NCBI RefSeq assembly: GCF_001305965.1
Contig: NZ_JXQC01000003.1
Coordinates: forward strand, 62,001 to 126,000
Reading direction: 5' to 3'
Origin: Erythrobacter sp. SG61-1L
GTDB lineage: Bacteria; Pseudomonadota; Alphaproteobacteria; Sphingomonadales; Sphingomonadaceae
DNA length: 64,000 bases
Part shown: one piece after another, positions 33,680-42,034 of the stretch
Layout of the letters: every line of letters begins with the position of its first letter
Numbering within the stretch: the stretch's first letter is position 1
Notes under the pieces: generated by a model
The model's database searches: none
Seen by the model: only the letters and a program-made list of their open reading frames with translations
What the model was told of the DNA's origin: nothing
Translations under genes and position numbers: made by a program

Positions 33680-34644
33680 GCGATACGGAACAGGCGATTA
33701 TCGAACAGGCGGCGGCATGGCATCTTGCCAGCCTTGGCCATGCGGCCGACGGGGCCATGGATTGGGACGCTTTCACCCTGTGGCTGGAGGCAGACCCACG
33801 CCATCGCCGGGCCTTTGACGAGGTGGCACTGGCCGATGCCTTGCTGGGCGATCATCCGGGCGCATTGACCGCGCAGGAAAGTGCGAATGACGACTGGGCG
33901 GGAGAGAATGCCCAACCCGAACCGCCAAGGCGGAGCTTCGCCCTGCGCTGGACCGGGGCGGCCATGGCGGCATCGCTGGTGGTCGCGCTGGCGGTGTGGC
34001 AGTTCGGCATGGGCAGCGTGCAGACCTATGCCACCGATATGCAGGCGCGGCAGATCGCTTTGGCGGACGGATCGCAAATCGAGCTGGCACCGCATAGTAG
34101 CCTGCGGATCGAAGGGCGCGATCAGCAACGCATCGCACTGGAGGGCGGGGCATGGTTCGACATTCGCCACGATCCATCGCGGCAACTGGCGATCACGGCC
34201 GGTCAGCTCGAAATCAGCGACATCGGTACGCAGTTCGATGTGCAGTCTGCTGCCGGGCAGGTCCGGGTGCAGGTGGCACAGGGCAGGGTGCGCGTATCCT
34301 CCGACGCATTGGGCAAGCCGCTTAACCTCACCGCGGGCCACGGGGTTACGTTCGATCCTGCCGGGGGCACCGCGGAAGTCATGGCGGTTCCTGCCGGGAA
34401 GGCTGGCGAGTGGCGCGAAGGCAGGCTGTCGTTCGATGCGGCGCCCATGCCGCTGGTCGCGGCCGATCTCAGCCGCTATGCGGGGGTGAAAGTGTCGGTG
34501 GCCAAATCCTTGCGCGGCCGACGATTTACGGGAACCTTGGTCATCCGTGATGGTGAAGCGGCGCTGCGCGATCTTTCCCAGCTCATGGACCTTGAGCTTG
34601 GCCGCAGCGGCGATGGCTATCGCCTGCAGCCCCGCACACGCTGA
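33676..34644 (+). CDS. FecR-type anti-sigma/signal transducer (cassette 1)
   Basis: The 322-residue protein starts with the sigma-binding DUF4880-type domain (AAAWHLASLGHAADGAMDWD, then PRHRRAFDEVALAD). One membrane segment (WTGAAMAASLVVALAVWQF) is preceded by RRSFAL, a twin-arginine-like motif. The periplasmic FecR beta-sandwich follows (QIALADGSQIELAPHSSLRI, GGAWFDIRHDPSRQL). The C-terminal domain ends with RRFTGTLVIRDGEAALRDLS and is expected to contact the receptor's STN domain. Its last 95 bp also encode the signal peptide of the next gene in another frame. It relays receptor occupancy to the sigma factor at 33035. Confidence 0.9.
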   Translation: MSDTEQAIIEQAAAWHLASLGHAADGAMDWDAFTLWLEADPRHRRAFDEVALADALLGDHPGALTAQESANDDWAGENAQPEPPRRSFALRWTGAAMAASLVVALAVWQFGMGSVQTYATDMQARQIALADGSQIELAPHSSLRIEGRDQQRIALEGGAWFDIRHDPSRQLAITAGQLEISDIGTQFDVQSAAGQVRVQVAQGRVRVSSDALGKPLNLTAGHGVTFDPAGGTAEVMAVPAGKAGEWREGRLSFDAAPMPLVAADLSRYAGVKVSVAKSLRGRRFTGTLVIRDGEAALRDLSQLMDLELGRSGDGYRLQPRTR

Positions 34645-36913
34645 GGGTGAGCGCCGCCGCATAGATCTGCCCGCTTCCACACTGAGCCACGCCATTGCCC
34701 TGCTGTCGCGCGAGGCGGGCATTTCCATCGGCACGGACGGCACCTTGCCGCATATCCGCACAGGCCCCGTGCATGGCAGCATGGAGCCGGGTGCCGCGCT
34801 CAAGGCGCTGCTGATGGGCACGGGATACCACGCGCGGCAGGTTGGGCCCACGGCGTGGCGAATCGAGCGCGATGCCCCCGCGTCCGCTCTCGCCCCCCGC
34901 CAGTCCGGCCCAAAGGCAAAGCCGCCGGCGGACGGAACCGGCACCCCGATCCTTGTAACGGCGACAAAGCGCGCTGCCCGCCTCATGGATCTGCCTATGG
35001 CCGCATCGGTAGTGGAACTGGGCGACCGGGCCGAACTGCGCCCCGGCGCGGCGGTGCAGACGGCGGATGTGGCAGCTGAAGTAGACGGCATGACGCTGAC
35101 CGCATCGGGCCATGGCCGCAACCGGTTGTTCCTGCGCGGGATTGCCGACAGTGCCTTCAATGGCGAGAGCCAGTCCACCGTTGCCGTCATCCTTGACGAG
35201 GCGCGGCTGACCTATGCCGCGCCGGACCCTGACATCGTGCTGGTGGATATGGAGCGGGCTGAAGTGCTGAAGGGGCCACAGGGCGCCCTGCACGGCACCG
35301 GTGCGCTGGGCGGCATCTATCATCTCGTCACCCGCAAGGCGGATACGGACACCGCATCCTTCTCACTTTCGGGCGGGGCGGAAGCGATGTCGGGCGGGGA
35401 TCTGGGCTATGACGCTGCGGCAGTGGTCAACCTGCCCGTCAGCCCCGGCGTGGCGGGGGCAAGGCTGGTGGCCTATGCACGCAGGGATGCCGGCTGGATC
35501 GATACAGGCGCCCGGGAAGACAGCAATTCGAGCCAGCTTCTGGGGGCAAGGCTAGCGCTCGGCGTGGAGGCTGGCGGCGGCTGGCGGCTGAACCTGACCG
35601 GCTTTGGCCAGTGGCGGGAATCGCGTGACAGCCAATATGTCTATCAGCCCGGCGCCCGTACCCGCCCGGATCAACTGGCAGAGCCGCATGACAACGATCT
35701 GCGCCATGTCGCGCTGAACATCGCGCGCGATGGGGAAGGGGCAAGGATCGTCCTCAGCAGCGCAATGACCTGGCACGATGTGAACGATGTCTACGATGCC
35801 ACACAGGGCGCCGAAGGCTTCGGCCTGGCCGATCCGCTCAGGCTGAATCTCGAACGCACTTATCGTGTGTGGGACAATGAAGTGCATGCCAGTGGCGATA
35901 TGGGCGGGATCGCCTGGTTGGCAGGCATTTCCGTCATCGAGGCGCGCCAATACGATCTGACGCTCCTCACCTCTGCGACTGGCCAGCTTTCGCTCGATGA
36001 CGATCGTCGGATCACTACGGACCTGTCGGCATTCGGCGACCTGTCCGTGCCGCTCGGCTCGGGCCTTTCGCTGGATGCCGGGGCGCGGCTGTTCCGCAGC
36101 AGCCTGTCCGAAACTCGGACGCTGCCTTCCGGCGTGCTGAAGAGCGATCTGGGCCGAACCGGAGTGACGCCCGCCTTTGCGCTGTCATGGCGGCCGGACG
36201 GGGCGCATCTGGCCTATCTGCGATACGGCTCCGCAATCAGGCAGGGCGGGCTGGACATAGATGGCATCGGCGAACAGGCCCGGTTGAAGGGTGATGAACT
36301 GGCGACTGTCGAAGCGGGCTGGCGCCAGCAGATCGGCGCAAAGGGCACCCTGGATCTGGGGGCCTATTTTACCCATTGGCAGGACGTCCAGTCAGACATG
36401 TTGCAGCCTGACGGGCTGATCGAAACAGCCAATGCCGGCAATGCGGAAATCATCGGTTTCGAAGGATCGCTGGCCTTGCCGCTGGCGGGCGGCTGGCAGG
36501 TTTCGGCAGGGGCATCCTATCAGGACGCCCGGCTGGTGCGGAACGATCTGGGGATCGACGTGGAAGACCGACGCCTTCCCATGGCGCCGGAATATACGTT
36601 GCGCGGGTCGCTGGGATATTCCTTTGCCATCGGTAACGCGGAAGCTTCGCTGCGGGCAAGGCTGCGTTATGTCGGGCCGGCAAGGCTCAGCTTCGATCCG
36701 GCAGTGGACCGGCCCATCGGCGATTATCTGGAAAGCAGCCTGCAGGCACGGCTCGATCTGGGGCAGGTCGGCTTTGCGCTGGACGTGGACAATCCCTTCG
36801 GTTCGGGCGCGGACCTGTTCGCCTTCGGCAATCCGCTGCGTTTTGGGAGCCTGCGCCAATATACACCGCAGACACCTGCAAGCGTGACCCTGTCCGCGCA
36901 TTGCAGGTTTTGA
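34550..36913 (+). CDS. FecA-like TonB-dependent transducer with STN domain (cassette 1)
   Basis: The 787-residue receptor has a signal peptide (MVKRRCAIFPSSWTLSLAAA, then AMAIACSPAHA). An STN signalling domain covers residues about 34-105 (RRIDLPASTLSHAIALLSRE, then AGISIG and RTGPVHGSMEPGAALKALL). The plug (LFLRGIADSAFNGESQ, VDMERAEVLKGPQGALHGTG) is followed by a barrel ending in a Phe strand (SVTLSAHCRF). The start lies inside the upstream FecR gene, 95 bp before its stop; the in-frame secretion signal makes this credible. A GTG directly before it (34547) could serve too. The STN domain and FecIR neighbours mark it as a cell-surface signalling receptor, for a siderophore or other scarce ligand. 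Confidence 0.9.
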   Translation: MVKRRCAIFPSSWTLSLAAAAMAIACSPAHAEGERRRIDLPASTLSHAIALLSREAGISIGTDGTLPHIRTGPVHGSMEPGAALKALLMGTGYHARQVGPTAWRIERDAPASALAPRQSGPKAKPPADGTGTPILVTATKRAARLMDLPMAASVVELGDRAELRPGAAVQTADVAAEVDGMTLTASGHGRNRLFLRGIADSAFNGESQSTVAVILDEARLTYAAPDPDIVLVDMERAEVLKGPQGALHGTGALGGIYHLVTRKADTDTASFSLSGGAEAMSGGDLGYDAAAVVNLPVSPGVAGARLVAYARRDAGWIDTGAREDSNSSQLLGARLALGVEAGGGWRLNLTGFGQWRESRDSQYVYQPGARTRPDQLAEPHDNDLRHVALNIARDGEGARIVLSSAMTWHDVNDVYDATQGAEGFGLADPLRLNLERTYRVWDNEVHASGDMGGIAWLAGISVIEARQYDLTLLTSATGQLSLDDDRRITTDLSAFGDLSVPLGSGLSLDAGARLFRSSLSETRTLPSGVLKSDLGRTGVTPAFALSWRPDGAHLAYLRYGSAIRQGGLDIDGIGEQARLKGDELATVEAGWRQQIGAKGTLDLGAYFTHWQDVQSDMLQPDGLIETANAGNAEIIGFEGSLALPLAGGWQVSAGASYQDARLVRNDLGIDVEDRRLPMAPEYTLRGSLGYSFAIGNAEASLRARLRYVGPARLSFDPAVDRPIGDYLESSLQARLDLGQVGFALDVDNPFGSGADLFAFGNPLRFGSLRQYTPQTPASVTLSAHCRF

Positions 36914-37011
36914 TCGGGGCAGGCCGCTTCGCGCCGATGCGATGTACCTGTCACCGGGCGGCAACATTCCCACCTTAGCGGCCGGCGGAACTCCTCCAAT
37001 CGTCAGGCCCG

Positions 37012-37593
37012 ATGTCCGCTCTGCGCCCCATAGATCGCTGGTTCATCGATGAGGTTCTGCCTCATGAACCCGCCTTTCTCGATGCCGCGCGCAGGCTGGA
37101 ACGCGATCCCGAAGCGGCAGCCGATCTGGTGCAGGAGGCATTCGTGCGCCTGTTCGCCATGGACGGCTGGGCATCCATCGGCAATCCGCGCCATTATGTG
37201 CTGCGCATGTTGCGGAACATCTCCATCGAGCGGCTGCGCCGGGCGCGGATCGTTGAATTCCAGCGCATTACCGAAATCGACGATTTCGACATAGAGGATG
37301 AAACGCCGGACCAGTTCCGCACCCTTTCCGGCAAGGAAATGGTGGCACGGGTCAACGCGGCCCTGTGGTCCATGCCGGAACGCTGCCGGACGGTGTTCAT
37401 CCGCCGCCGGTTCGACGAGCAGCCGCCGCGCGAAATCGCCAGTGAACTGGGCATCAGCCTGTCCACCATGGAAAAACGGCTCGCCCGGGCTGTCGTGCTG
37501 CTGGGCAGGGCACTCAATCCCGAAAGGGCGCGCGGCGAGCCGGAGCAGTCGGTTGAAGATGTGCTCCGGCGGGACGATGCCCGGCACGGTTGA
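37012..37593 (+). CDS. FecI-type ECF sigma factor (cassette 2)
   Basis: The 193-residue ECF sigma factor has region 2 (AARRLERDPEAAADLVQEAF, then VRLFAMDGW and NPRHYVLRMLRNISIERLRR) and region 4 (MPERCRTVFIRRRFDEQPPR, then EIASELGISLSTMEKRLARA). It follows the TBDR of cassette 1 by 98 bp and precedes its own FecR by 121 bp. It is more compact than the sigma at 33035 and lacks its long linker. It presumably drives the TBDR-PhoD genes downstream. No target promoter was recognised. Confidence 0.92.
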   Translation: MSALRPIDRWFIDEVLPHEPAFLDAARRLERDPEAAADLVQEAFVRLFAMDGWASIGNPRHYVLRMLRNISIERLRRARIVEFQRITEIDDFDIEDETPDQFRTLSGKEMVARVNAALWSMPERCRTVFIRRRFDEQPPREIASELGISLSTMEKRLARAVVLLGRALNPERARGEPEQSVEDVLRRDDARHG

Positions 37594-37714
37594 AACGCGG
37601 CCGAGGCCGGACCGAATTTTTTTCATTCGTAATTGGCGGTAAGCCGCTTCCCGTTCGTCTCTTCATATAAGGGCTCGCGGGGAGCCCGCCCTGAAAGGGA
37701 GCGGAAACATAGAG

Positions 37715-38677
37715 TTGCCACGCCGATCCGGGCCAGATCGCCTTGCCGAAGAAGCTGCCGAATGGGTGGCGCGGCACGATTTGGGCACGGCCTATCCTGC
37801 CGCATTCGAGGAATGGCGCGGCCGCAGCCCGGCTCATGCGCTGGCCTTCGCACGCGCCTATGCGGCGTGGGAAAAGGTCAGCCCCGGCATCGGGCTGGAT
37901 GCGGAACAGGCGGGCACCTTGGCCGGCGCGTCTTTCTCCCGCCGCGCGATGATGCGTGCGGCAGGCGCCGCGGGCCTGATTGCGCTGGGCGGCGGTGGGC
38001 TGGCGGTTTCGCGCGCCTATGCGTGGGAGCGGATCGAAACCGGCATCGGGGAATCGCGCAAGCTGCGCCTGCCCGACGGCAGCCTGCTGGCGCTCAATAC
38101 CGACAGTTCGGTCGCCTGGCGGGTCAAAGGGGGCAAGCGTGTCCTCCGGCTGGAAAAGGGCGAGATGGCGCTGGAGGTTTCGCCTAACGGCCCACCGCTG
38201 CTGCTGATGGGCGACGATGTGGCGATCAGCCTGACCAGCGGATTGTTCAATGCGCGGCTGAAGCCCGGCGGGATCGACGTCATGGTGCTGCGTGGGCAGG
38301 CGCGCAGCGCGGAAGGGGCGCAGGCCGGCGCCAAGGGCACGCATGCACCCGGTGCGGCCGGGGCCTATCGCATGCTCAGCGTCACAGCCGCCGGGCCGCG
38401 TATCAGCCCGGCCTCGGAACTGCAGGTCGCGGCGACGCTGGCGTGGCAGAATGGGGAGATCCTGTTCCAGGACGAACCGCTATCGGCCGCGGTGGACGAA
38501 TATAACCGGTATCTCGACGGCAAGATCATGCTCGACGATCCGGCGCTGGGCGCGATCCGAGTGGGTGGGCGTTTCACGTCCACCGATCCCACCGTGTTCT
38601 TCGAGGCGCTGGATACCTCGCTAGACATCCAGGCGATGCCGCAGGATGGCGGTTATCTGCTCAGGCAGAAAAAATAG
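37715..38677 (+). CDS. FecR-type anti-sigma/signal transducer (cassette 2)
   Basis: The 320-residue protein has the sigma-binding N-terminus (DRLAEEAAEWVARHDLGTAY, SPAHALAFARAYAAWEKV). The membrane segment is preceded by a twin-arginine-like SRRAMM (core RAAGAAGLIALGGGGLAV). Next come the FecR beta-sandwich (RKLRLPDGSLLALNTDSSVA) and the C-terminal domain (FQDEPLSAAVDEYNRYLDGK). I use the TTG at 37715, the only start that keeps the whole sigma-binding domain. GGGAG is 13 bp upstream, so initiation may be weak. It lies 86 bp before the TBDR start and transmits the receptor signal to the sigma factor at 37012. Confidence 0.88.
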   Translation: MPRRSGPDRLAEEAAEWVARHDLGTAYPAAFEEWRGRSPAHALAFARAYAAWEKVSPGIGLDAEQAGTLAGASFSRRAMMRAAGAAGLIALGGGGLAVSRAYAWERIETGIGESRKLRLPDGSLLALNTDSSVAWRVKGGKRVLRLEKGEMALEVSPNGPPLLLMGDDVAISLTSGLFNARLKPGGIDVMVLRGQARSAEGAQAGAKGTHAPGAAGAYRMLSVTAAGPRISPASELQVAATLAWQNGEILFQDEPLSAAVDEYNRYLDGKIMLDDPALGAIRVGGRFTSTDPTVFFEALDTSLDIQAMPQDGGYLLRQKK

Positions 38678-38763
38678 TCACCCTGCATGGCGGCATCTGC
38701 CCTGCCACTCGTCTGCCCTGATGAGAACGAAATTCATCGTGCTTCGGGGCAACGGAGATTCCA

Positions 38764-41700
38764 ATGGCAAATAAGTCCTTCGTATCGGCGCTGAAATATG
38801 CGTGCTTTATTCCTGTCGCAATTGCGCCATATGCGGCCGAGGCGAAGGAAGAGAAGGCTATCTATTTCGATATTCCGGCGCAGGCGCTGCCGGATGCTCT
38901 GAACCTCTATGCCCGCCAGGCAGGCGTTCAGATATTCTTCCCCAGCGAGAAGATCAGCGCGATCCGTTCGACTCCCATCAAGGGCGAGATGAAGGCCAGC
39001 CAAGCCCTGCGCACCCTGATCGCGGGCAGCGGGCTGGAAGTGGCCAGGGGCAGCTCGGGCACGGTGATGCTGCGCGCCGCACGCGGCCCGGCGGCTCCGC
39101 CTGCTTCCGCCTCTGCCCCCGCCAAAGTGAGCGAAGCCCCCGCCGCGGAGGCGGCGCCGATCGTGGTGACCGGATCGCGCATCGCCCGCGTGGCTGAAGA
39201 AAGCTCCACCCCGGTCTCGTCCGTCGGGCGGGAGGAGATCGAAAGCACCGGGGCACTGGCGCTGGAGGATTTCCTCACCCGCCAGCCGCAATTCGCCGGC
39301 GGGCGTACCAGCCGCTCGAACAATCCGGGCACCGGCAAGGCAGAGATCGACCTGCGCAGTCTGGGCACCGGGCGCAATCTGGTGCTGGTGAACGGCCGGC
39401 GCTACGTCTTTTCCGGCTCTTACCAGACGACCGACATCAATACGATCCCCGCCGCGCTGGTGGAACGGGTCGATGTGGTGACCGGCGGCTCTTCCGCCGT
39501 CTACGGCTCCGATGCCATTGCCGGCGTCACCAACTTCATCCTGCGCACGGATTTCGACGGTGTCGAAGGCAAGGTGCAATATGGCGGCGACACTGCTGGC
39601 GATTCCACCAGTTACAGTGTTGACCTGACGGCCGGCACCAATTTCGCGGGCGGTCGCGGCAATATCGTGCTGAGCGGCAATTACTACAATCGCGGGGCGG
39701 TGACGCAGGCCGACCGGGCCTATTCCAGCATTCCCTTGGCCGACGGCATCGTGGACGGTGCGCCGGGGCTGATCAGCCGCGCGGCCACTTCCACGCCGAA
39801 CGGCAGCTTCCCGATGCTGACCGCCGCGCAGCTGGCGAAGCTGCAATCGGGCACGCCTGCCTATGCCAACCTTGCCGCGGCGCTGGACGCGGCCGGGCTT
39901 TCGGGCCTCACCTCGCTGGGCTTCACGTTCGACGGCGCGGGTTCAGATGCCCGAATGTTCCGCGATCCGGAGGACCGCTACAACTTTGCCGGGTACAATT
40001 ACCTGCAGATTCCAGAGGAACGCAAAGGCCTGTCGGGCTTTGGCCATTTCGACGTCAGCGACAATGTCACCCTCTATGGCGAAGGTTCCTGGTATCGCAC
40101 GCAGGTGACGATGCAGCTGGCGCCCACCACACACGGTGTCGCGGCCTATCTGTTCGATGTGGACAATCCCTATGTCTCGCCGGAAATGCAGGAAGTGTTC
40201 CACCAGCTGGACCTGCTTGAAACCGGCGCGAATGCCAATAACGGCCAGGTGAGCATCCGCTTTGCCCGCCGGTTCGAGGAAATCGGCCCACGTAATGTCT
40301 ACATCAACACCGATACGTTGCGCATCGGCGGTGGCCTGAAAGGCACGCTGCCGGATGCCGGCGACAGCTTCCTGCGCAACAACCGCTTCGACGTTTTCTA
40401 TTTCTATGGCGAGGCGAAGGGATCGTCAGATCTCACCGGGATGGTCTCCCGTTCGGCCTATACGGCTGGCCTGCTCAGCGTGGACGGTGCGGCGCCGCTG
40501 GTGAACCCGTTCGGCTATGGCATGTCGGATGCCGCGGTAGAGGCGTTGACCATCAACACCCACAATGAATCCTTCAGCAGCTTGCACACCGCAATGGGCA
40601 CGCTGTCTTCGGATGTCGTGCCGCTGCCGGCCGGGCCGCTGAGTGTTGCGTTGGGTGCGGAATGGCGCAAGGCCTACGATGAATCCAACCCGGATCCGGC
40701 GCAGCAGAGCGGCGATGCCATCGGGCAGGATCCGTTCTATCCCACGTCAGGCGGAATCGAGGTGTTCGAACTGTTCGGCGAAACGCGCCTGCCGTTGTTG
40801 TCGGAAGATTCCGCGGTCGGCCGCCTCACGGCCAATGGCGCCCTGCGCTATTCCCACTACAATCTGACCGGTGCGGGCAATGTCTGGACCTGGCTTGGCG
40901 GGCTGGAATGGTCGCCTGTGCCGGGGCTGGAACTGCGCGGCCAATGGCAGCACGCCGTGCGTGCGCCCAATATCGGCGAATTGTTCAGTGGCCAGTATTC
41001 CGACAGCCCTTCCGCGCAGGATACCTGCGCACTGGCTTCGGCGGCAGCCGATCCGGTTGTGCGCGATCTGTGCATCGCCACGGGCGTTCCGGCCAGCATG
41101 GTGGGGCAGGCCGCGCTGCAGCCTACATCGCGGCTGGACGTGCTTTATGGCTCCAACCCCGATCTGAAGCCGGAAAGCTCCAACACGCTGAGCTTCGGGG
41201 CCACGTTGCGGCCGGAAGCGCTGCCGGAATTCTTCCTCAAGGTCGATTACTTCAATATCGAAGTGAAGGACGCAATCGCGCCGCTCGGCTCCTCGGTCGC
41301 GGGTATTTTCGACCTGTGTTACAATGTGTTGCAGGATGCAGAGAGCGCGCCGTGCCTGGCGATCCGCCGCGATCCGGAAGATGGCAGCATCGGCTCGCCC
41401 TACAGCGTGGAAGCTTTCAATACCAACATCGGCAAGATCGCTACTTCCGGCATCGATTTCCAGTTGGGCTGGGCGCACGATCTGGCGGGTGGTGAAGTGA
41501 GCCTCGATCTGCGCGGGACATGGCTGCACAGCTATGACGTCACGCCGATGCAGGATCTGCCGGACGAAGTGAACCAATGTGCCGGCACCTTCGGCGCCCT
41601 GTGTGGCTATGAAGTGCGGCCCAAGTTCAAGACTGTAACACGGCTCGGCTGGAGCTCCGGCGCTTTCAACGCCGCGTTGCAGCATCGCTACATCGGCCCG

Positions 41701-41961
41701 GTGACGGATGACCGCATTGCGGTCGGCGGAGGCGCAGAGGCCAACTATGCCGTGCCCGTGCTCCATTCGCGCAGCTATTTTGACCTTTCGGCCAGCTATG
41801 AAATCGCAGACGGCAAGCTGACGCTCTATGGCGGGGTGAACAATCTGTTCGATACCCAGCCGCAGATGCTCGGCACCTCGCAACAGCAGGCCAACAGCTA
41901 TCCCTCGACCTATGATGCGCTGGGCGCGGAATATTTTGTAGGGGCGAAGGTTCGCTTCTAG
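38764..41961 (+). CDS. FecA-like TonB-dependent transducer with STN domain (cassette 2)
   Basis: The 1,065-residue receptor has a signal peptide ending YAAEA. An STN domain covers residues about 36-110 (IYFDIPAQALPDALNLYARQ, then STPIKGEMKASQALRTLI). An Ala/Pro-rich hinge leads to the TonB box-like PIVVTGSRIARV. The plug shows IDLRSLGTGRNLVLVNGRRY and ERVDVVTGGSSAVYGSDAIA. The long barrel ends in YFVGAKVRF. GGAG lies 6 bp before the ATG. It closes a FecI-FecR-receptor cassette and is followed by a hairpin and a PhoD gene, which points to a phosphorus-containing ligand sensed and imported through this receptor. Its plug resembles that of the TBDR at 4850 in type. Confidence 0.92.
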   Translation: MANKSFVSALKYACFIPVAIAPYAAEAKEEKAIYFDIPAQALPDALNLYARQAGVQIFFPSEKISAIRSTPIKGEMKASQALRTLIAGSGLEVARGSSGTVMLRAARGPAAPPASASAPAKVSEAPAAEAAPIVVTGSRIARVAEESSTPVSSVGREEIESTGALALEDFLTRQPQFAGGRTSRSNNPGTGKAEIDLRSLGTGRNLVLVNGRRYVFSGSYQTTDINTIPAALVERVDVVTGGSSAVYGSDAIAGVTNFILRTDFDGVEGKVQYGGDTAGDSTSYSVDLTAGTNFAGGRGNIVLSGNYYNRGAVTQADRAYSSIPLADGIVDGAPGLISRAATSTPNGSFPMLTAAQLAKLQSGTPAYANLAAALDAAGLSGLTSLGFTFDGAGSDARMFRDPEDRYNFAGYNYLQIPEERKGLSGFGHFDVSDNVTLYGEGSWYRTQVTMQLAPTTHGVAAYLFDVDNPYVSPEMQEVFHQLDLLETGANANNGQVSIRFARRFEEIGPRNVYINTDTLRIGGGLKGTLPDAGDSFLRNNRFDVFYFYGEAKGSSDLTGMVSRSAYTAGLLSVDGAAPLVNPFGYGMSDAAVEALTINTHNESFSSLHTAMGTLSSDVVPLPAGPLSVALGAEWRKAYDESNPDPAQQSGDAIGQDPFYPTSGGIEVFELFGETRLPLLSEDSAVGRLTANGALRYSHYNLTGAGNVWTWLGGLEWSPVPGLELRGQWQHAVRAPNIGELFSGQYSDSPSAQDTCALASAAADPVVRDLCIATGVPASMVGQAALQPTSRLDVLYGSNPDLKPESSNTLSFGATLRPEALPEFFLKVDYFNIEVKDAIAPLGSSVAGIFDLCYNVLQDAESAPCLAIRRDPEDGSIGSPYSVEAFNTNIGKIATSGIDFQLGWAHDLAGGEVSLDLRGTWLHSYDVTPMQDLPDEVNQCAGTFGALCGYEVRPKFKTVTRLGWSSGAFNAALQHRYIGPVTDDRIAVGGGAEANYAVPVLHSRSYFDLSASYEIADGKLTLYGGVNNLFDTQPQMLGTSQQQANSYPSTYDALGAEYFVGAKVRF

Positions 41962-41977
41962 GCAGATTGCCGGCAAA

Positions 41978-42006
41978 CCCCACCGGCGCCCTCAGGGCCG
42001 GTGGGG
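41978..42006 (+). terminator. hairpin between TBDR and PhoD, possible attenuator
   Basis: CCCCACCGGC (41978-41987) pairs perfectly with GCCGGTGGGG (41997-42006) over a 9-base loop. There is no T-tract after it (CCATGCC follows), so it may be a partial terminator or an mRNA-stabilising 3' end that lowers PhoD expression relative to the receptor. Confidence 0.5.
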
Positions 42007-42034
42007 CCATGCCCGGGCAGGAAGGAATGGTGCC

